Below, one piece after another: positions 61,499 to 64,000 of a stretch of DNA of 64,000 nucleotides. The DNA comes from Streptomyces roseolilacinus (lineage in GTDB: Bacteria > Actinomycetota > Actinomycetes > Streptomycetales > Streptomycetaceae): NCBI RefSeq assembly GCF_014649335.1, contig NZ_BMSV01000003.1:62001-126000 (forward strand), given 5' to 3'. The stretch's first letter is position 1. Each line of letters begins with the position of its first letter. The translations under genes and the position numbers were made by a program. The notes under the pieces are model-generated. The model ran no database searches and was not told the DNA's origin. It was given only the letters and a program-made list of their open reading frames with translations.

Positions 61499-62176
61499 TC
61501 AGCCCTCGGTGCCCTCGCGGCGGACCGACAGCAGGTCCTCCAGCTGCTCCTCGCGCGCCTGAGCGGCCACGAACAGCAGCTCGTCGCCGGCCTCCAGCGT
61601 CTCGTCCGCACCCGGCGTGAGGACCCGCGAACCACGGATGATCGTCACCAGCGACGTGTCCTGCGGCCACGCCACGTCCCCGACGCGCGTACCGGCGATC
61701 GCCGACTCCGGCGGCAGGGTCAGCTCGACCAGGTTCGCGTCGCCGTGGCTGAAGCGCAGCAGCCGGACCAGGTCGCCGACGCTCACCGCCTCCTCCACCA
61801 GCGCCGACATCAGCCGCGGCGTCGACACGGCGACGTCCACGCCCCACGCCTCGGTGAACAGCCACTCGTTCTTCGGGTTGTTGACCCGCGCGACGACCCG
61901 GGGAACCCCGTACTCGGTCTTCGCGAGCAGCGACACGACGAGGTTCACCTTGTCGTCACCCGTCGCAGCGATCACGACGTGGCACCGCTGCAGCGCCGCC
62001 TCGTCCAGGGACGTGATCTCACAGGCGTCGGCCAGCAGCCACTCCGCCTGCGGCACCCGCTCCACCGAGATGGCGGTCGGCGCCTTGTCGACGAGCAGCA
62101 CCTCGTGCCCGTTCTCCAGCAGCTCGCCCGCGATGGAACGACCCACCGCGCCCGCGCCGGCGATGGCGACCCGCAT
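61499..62176 (-). CDS. TrkA-type potassium uptake regulatory subunit (RCK), second of pair
   Basis: 225 residues from ATG 62176. RCK_N nucleotide-binding Rossmann fold: MRVAIAGAGAVGRSIAGELLENGHEV (GxGxxG), VDKAP acidic end of strand 2, then RCK_C from about 145 (DANLVELTLPPESAIAGTRV, LTPGADETLEAGDELLFVAA). These subunits control K+ channels/transporters (Trk/Ktr) through NAD(H) or ATP/ADP, and RCK_C domains can bind c-di-AMP in other bacteria. The gene overlaps the first TrkA gene by one base. The CeoBC pair of mycobacteria has this arrangement. No trkH or ktrB lies here. Confidence 0.93.
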   Translation of the reverse strand: MRVAIAGAGAVGRSIAGELLENGHEVLLVDKAPTAISVERVPQAEWLLADACEITSLDEAALQRCHVVIAATGDDKVNLVVSLLAKTEYGVPRVVARVNNPKNEWLFTEAWGVDVAVSTPRLMSALVEEAVSVGDLVRLLRFSHGDANLVELTLPPESAIAGTRVGDVAWPQDTSLVTIIRGSRVLTPGADETLEAGDELLFVAAQAREEQLEDLLSVRREGTEG

Positions 62177-62844
62177 CAGTGACCGCTCCCCTCGGGGCCG
62201 TGGGCGAAGGCCGCCTCGACCTGCTCGACCTCGTCCGTCCGCATCATCACGTGCACCAGATCACCGTCCTGCAGCACCGTCTGCGACGTCGGCAGGATCG
62301 CCTCGCCCAGCCGGGTCAGGAACGCCACGCGGACCCCCGTCTCCTCCTGGATCGTGCTCACCTTGTGGCCGATCCACGCCGGGGAGATGTACACCTCCGC
62401 GAGCTGCACCCCGCCGCTCGGATCCCGCCACAGCTCCTCGGCCCCGGACGGCAGCAGCCGCCGCAGCATCTGGTCGGCGGTCCACCGCACGGTGGCGACC
62501 GTGGGGATGCCGAGCCGCTGGTACACCTCGGCGCGCCGGGGGTCGTAGATCCGGGCGGCGACGTTCTCGATGCCGAACATCTCGCGCGCCACCCGTGCCG
62601 CGATGATGTTGGAGTTGTCACCGCTGCTGACCGCGGCGAACGCCCCGGCCTCCTCGATACCCGCCTCGCGCAGGGTGTCCTGGTCGAAGCCGACGCCGGT
62701 GACACGCCGTCCACCGAAGCCGGAGCCGAGGCGCCGGAAGGCCGTGGGGTCCTGGTCGACCACGGCGACCGTGTGACCCTGCCGCTCCAAGGTCTGCGCC
62801 AACTCGGCGCCGACACGGCCGCAGCCCATGATCACAATATGCAC
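62176..62844 (-). CDS. TrkA-type potassium uptake regulatory subunit (RCK), first of pair
   Basis: 222 residues from GTG 62844. RCK_N: MHIVIMGCGRVGAELAQTLERQGH (GxGxxG), VVDQD acidic strand-2 end, SSGDNSNIIAARVAREMFG; RCK_C from about 130 (VQLAEVYISPAWIGHKVSTIQEETGVRVAFL). Divergent from the KimA-like permease, 209 bp apart. The intergenic region has no ydaO-type aptamer. The pair plausibly regulates potassium flux of a Trk/Ktr pore encoded elsewhere, or the adjacent permease. Confidence 0.93.
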   Translation of the reverse strand: MHIVIMGCGRVGAELAQTLERQGHTVAVVDQDPTAFRRLGSGFGGRRVTGVGFDQDTLREAGIEEAGAFAAVSSGDNSNIIAARVAREMFGIENVAARIYDPRRAEVYQRLGIPTVATVRWTADQMLRRLLPSGAEELWRDPSGGVQLAEVYISPAWIGHKVSTIQEETGVRVAFLTRLGEAILPTSQTVLQDGDLVHVMMRTDEVEQVEAAFAHGPEGSGH

Positions 62845-63040
62845 GTCCGCCTACCCCGCACTCCTGGTCAACCTGCTGACCTGCGAAAACACCCTGCTCA
62901 CTCTTCTCTCTCAGCCTGCGTGCGGTGCTGTCTCGAAACGAGCTTATGCCCCGGCCGGTCGGTTACCCTCATCCGCGTCCGGGAGCCGGCGACGCGTCGA
63001 ACACGCCACCCGCGGATGGGCGCCGCGCAGGCCGAACGCT

Positions 63041-63046
63041 TACGAT
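63041..63046 (+). promoter_or_regulatory. -10-like TACGAT, 7 nt before the KimA-like GTG
   Basis: Predicts a leaderless transcript; makes a 5'-UTR riboswitch for this gene unlikely. Confidence 0.5.
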
Positions 63047-63053
63047 CCTCTGC

Positions 63054-64000
63054 GTGTCCAAACTGACCGACGTGCCCAAACGGATCCTGATCGGCCGGGC
63101 CCTGCGCAGCGACAGGCTGGGCGAGACCCTCCTCCCCAAGCGCGTCGCACTCCCCGTCTTCGCCTCCGACCCCCTCTCCTCGGTGGCGTACGCGCCGGGC
63201 GAAGTCCTGCTGGTCCTGTCCATCGCGGGTGCCTCGGCGTACGCGTTCAGCCCGTGGATCGCGGCCGCCGTCGTGGTCCTCATGTTCACGGTCGTCGCCT
63301 CGTACCGGCAGAACGTCCACGCCTACCCCAGCGGCGGCGGCGACTACGAGGTCGCCCAGACCAACCTCGGCCCGCGCGCCGGACTCGGCGTCGCCAGCGC
63401 GCTCCTCGTGGACTACGTGCTCACCGTCGCCGTGTCCATCTCCTCCGGCGTGGAGAACCTCGGCTCCGCCGTCCCCTTCATCGTCGAGCACAAGGCGGCG
63501 TCCGCCATCGCGATCATCGTGCTCCTCACGCTGATGAACCTCCGCGGCGTCAAGGAGTCCGGCCGCCTCTTCGCCATCCCCACGTACGTCTTCGTCACCG
63601 GCGTCTTCGCCCTCATCGTCTGGGGCGCCTTCCGCGGCCTGGTCCTCGGCGACACCATGAGGGCGCCCACCGCCGACCTGGAGATCCAGGCCGAACACCA
63701 GGGCCTCGCCGGGTTCGCGCTGTTCTTCCTGCTGCTGCGCGCCTTCTCCTCCGGCTGCGCCGCGCTCACCGGCGTCGAGGCGATCAGCAACGGCGTCCCC
63801 GCCTTCCGCAAGCCCAAGAGCCGCAACGCCGCCACCACCCTCGCGCTCATGGGCGGCTTCGCCGTCACCATGTTCTGCGGCATCATCGCCCTCGCCCTCG
63901 CCACCGACGTCAAGATGGCCGAGAACCCGGCCCACGACCTGCTCCGCGACGGCACCCCGGTCGGCCCCGAGTACACCCAGGAACCGGTGATCTCCCAGGT
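63054..64000 (+). CDS. KimA-like APC-family permease (partial, 5' portion)
   Basis: First 315 residues of an APC-superfamily transporter, cut by the right window edge; the family is about 600-690 residues long. GTG 63054 (MSKLTDVPKRILIGRALRS) is preceded by TACGAT (63041-63046) with 7 nt, fitting a leaderless mRNA. Sequence RLGETLLPKRVALPVFASDPLSSVAYAPGEVLLVL, YAYPSGGGDYEVAQTNLG-like (here HAYPSGGGDY) and LLVDYVLTVAVSISSGVENL agree closely with KimA of Bacillus, a proton-coupled potassium importer controlled by c-di-AMP. Six or seven membrane helices are visible. K+ as substrate is an inference supported by the TrkA neighbours. Confidence 0.85.
   Translation, partial: MSKLTDVPKRILIGRALRSDRLGETLLPKRVALPVFASDPLSSVAYAPGEVLLVLSIAGASAYAFSPWIAAAVVVLMFTVVASYRQNVHAYPSGGGDYEVAQTNLGPRAGLGVASALLVDYVLTVAVSISSGVENLGSAVPFIVEHKAASAIAIIVLLTLMNLRGVKESGRLFAIPTYVFVTGVFALIVWGAFRGLVLGDTMRAPTADLEIQAEHQGLAGFALFFLLLRAFSSGCAALTGVEAISNGVPAFRKPKSRNAATTLALMGGFAVTMFCGIIALALATDVKMAENPAHDLLRDGTPVGPEYTQEPVISQ

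Noticed and set aside
62845..63053. A second c-di-AMP riboswitch in front of the KimA-like gene, as in Bacillus kimA
   Set aside because: No ydaO core sequences are present and the promoter box sits 7 nt before the start codon, leaving no leader.

Overview
High-GC actinobacterial chromosome, almost certainly Streptomyces: GTG and TTG starts are common, the sporulation regulator whiH sits directly upstream of the principal sigma factor gene hrdB, and parE, parC, ptsH, sepH, hemH, cutRS and dut follow in the order expected for the conserved Streptomyces core. I see no prophage, IS transposase, CRISPR array, rRNA, tRNA or complete biosynthetic cluster.

Layout. 0-6.2 kb: the 5' part of a TerD-type stress protein gene, a DUF4937 protein, a divergent TetR regulator / ABC-F ATPase pair around a perfect palindrome, an ADP-ribosylglycohydrolase, rnhB and an uncharacterised protein. 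6.2-16 kb: an unknown protein, a RecQ-like helicase fused to a phosphoribosyltransferase-like tail (RqlH type), two inverted DnaA boxes, a DUF4192 protein, a glycogen-debranching-like glycosidase, a NrtR-like NUDIX protein with its own palindrome, and a one-polypeptide ABC transporter. 16-25.3 kb: whiH, hrdB, a secreted trypsin-like protease, a small zinc-finger protein, parE, and a DUF485/acetate-type symporter pair. 25.3-36.3 kb: a CitA-type sensor kinase with no partner regulator, a CobW GTPase, parC, two M16 peptidases, a c-di-AMP (ydaO-type) riboswitch ahead of an M23 cell-wall hydrolase, a GntR regulator and HPr. 36.3-50.3 kb: the PatA-type acetyltransferase/acyl-CoA-ligase fusion, DUF5998, a phosphatase, thymidine kinase, a VOC protein, a rhodanese, sepH, a sugar-lactone oxidase, an MFS transporter, ferrochelatase and an inositol-phosphatase-like enzyme. 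50.3-64 kb: cutRS, DUF4193, a membrane-associated protein, a 164-bp MITE-like element, DUF3093, a thioesterase, dut, DUF3710, kdpDE, an OB-fold protein, DUF3159, two TrkA/Ktr subunits and the start of a KimA-like permease.

How it fits together. The window mixes chromosome topology (parE/parC, RqlH, RNase HII), development (WhiH, SepH, HrdB), envelope homeostasis (CutRS, M23 hydrolase) and potassium (KdpDE, TrkA pair, KimA-like permease). The riboswitch adds a possible c-di-AMP link between wall remodelling and potassium. Convergent gene pairs are separated by strong perfect or near-perfect stem-loops, and about ten genes have a TANNNT-like -10 box 6-8 nt before the start codon, as expected for leaderless mRNAs. 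The most unusual non-coding item is the 164-bp element with 13-bp perfect terminal inverted repeats at 54.1 kb.
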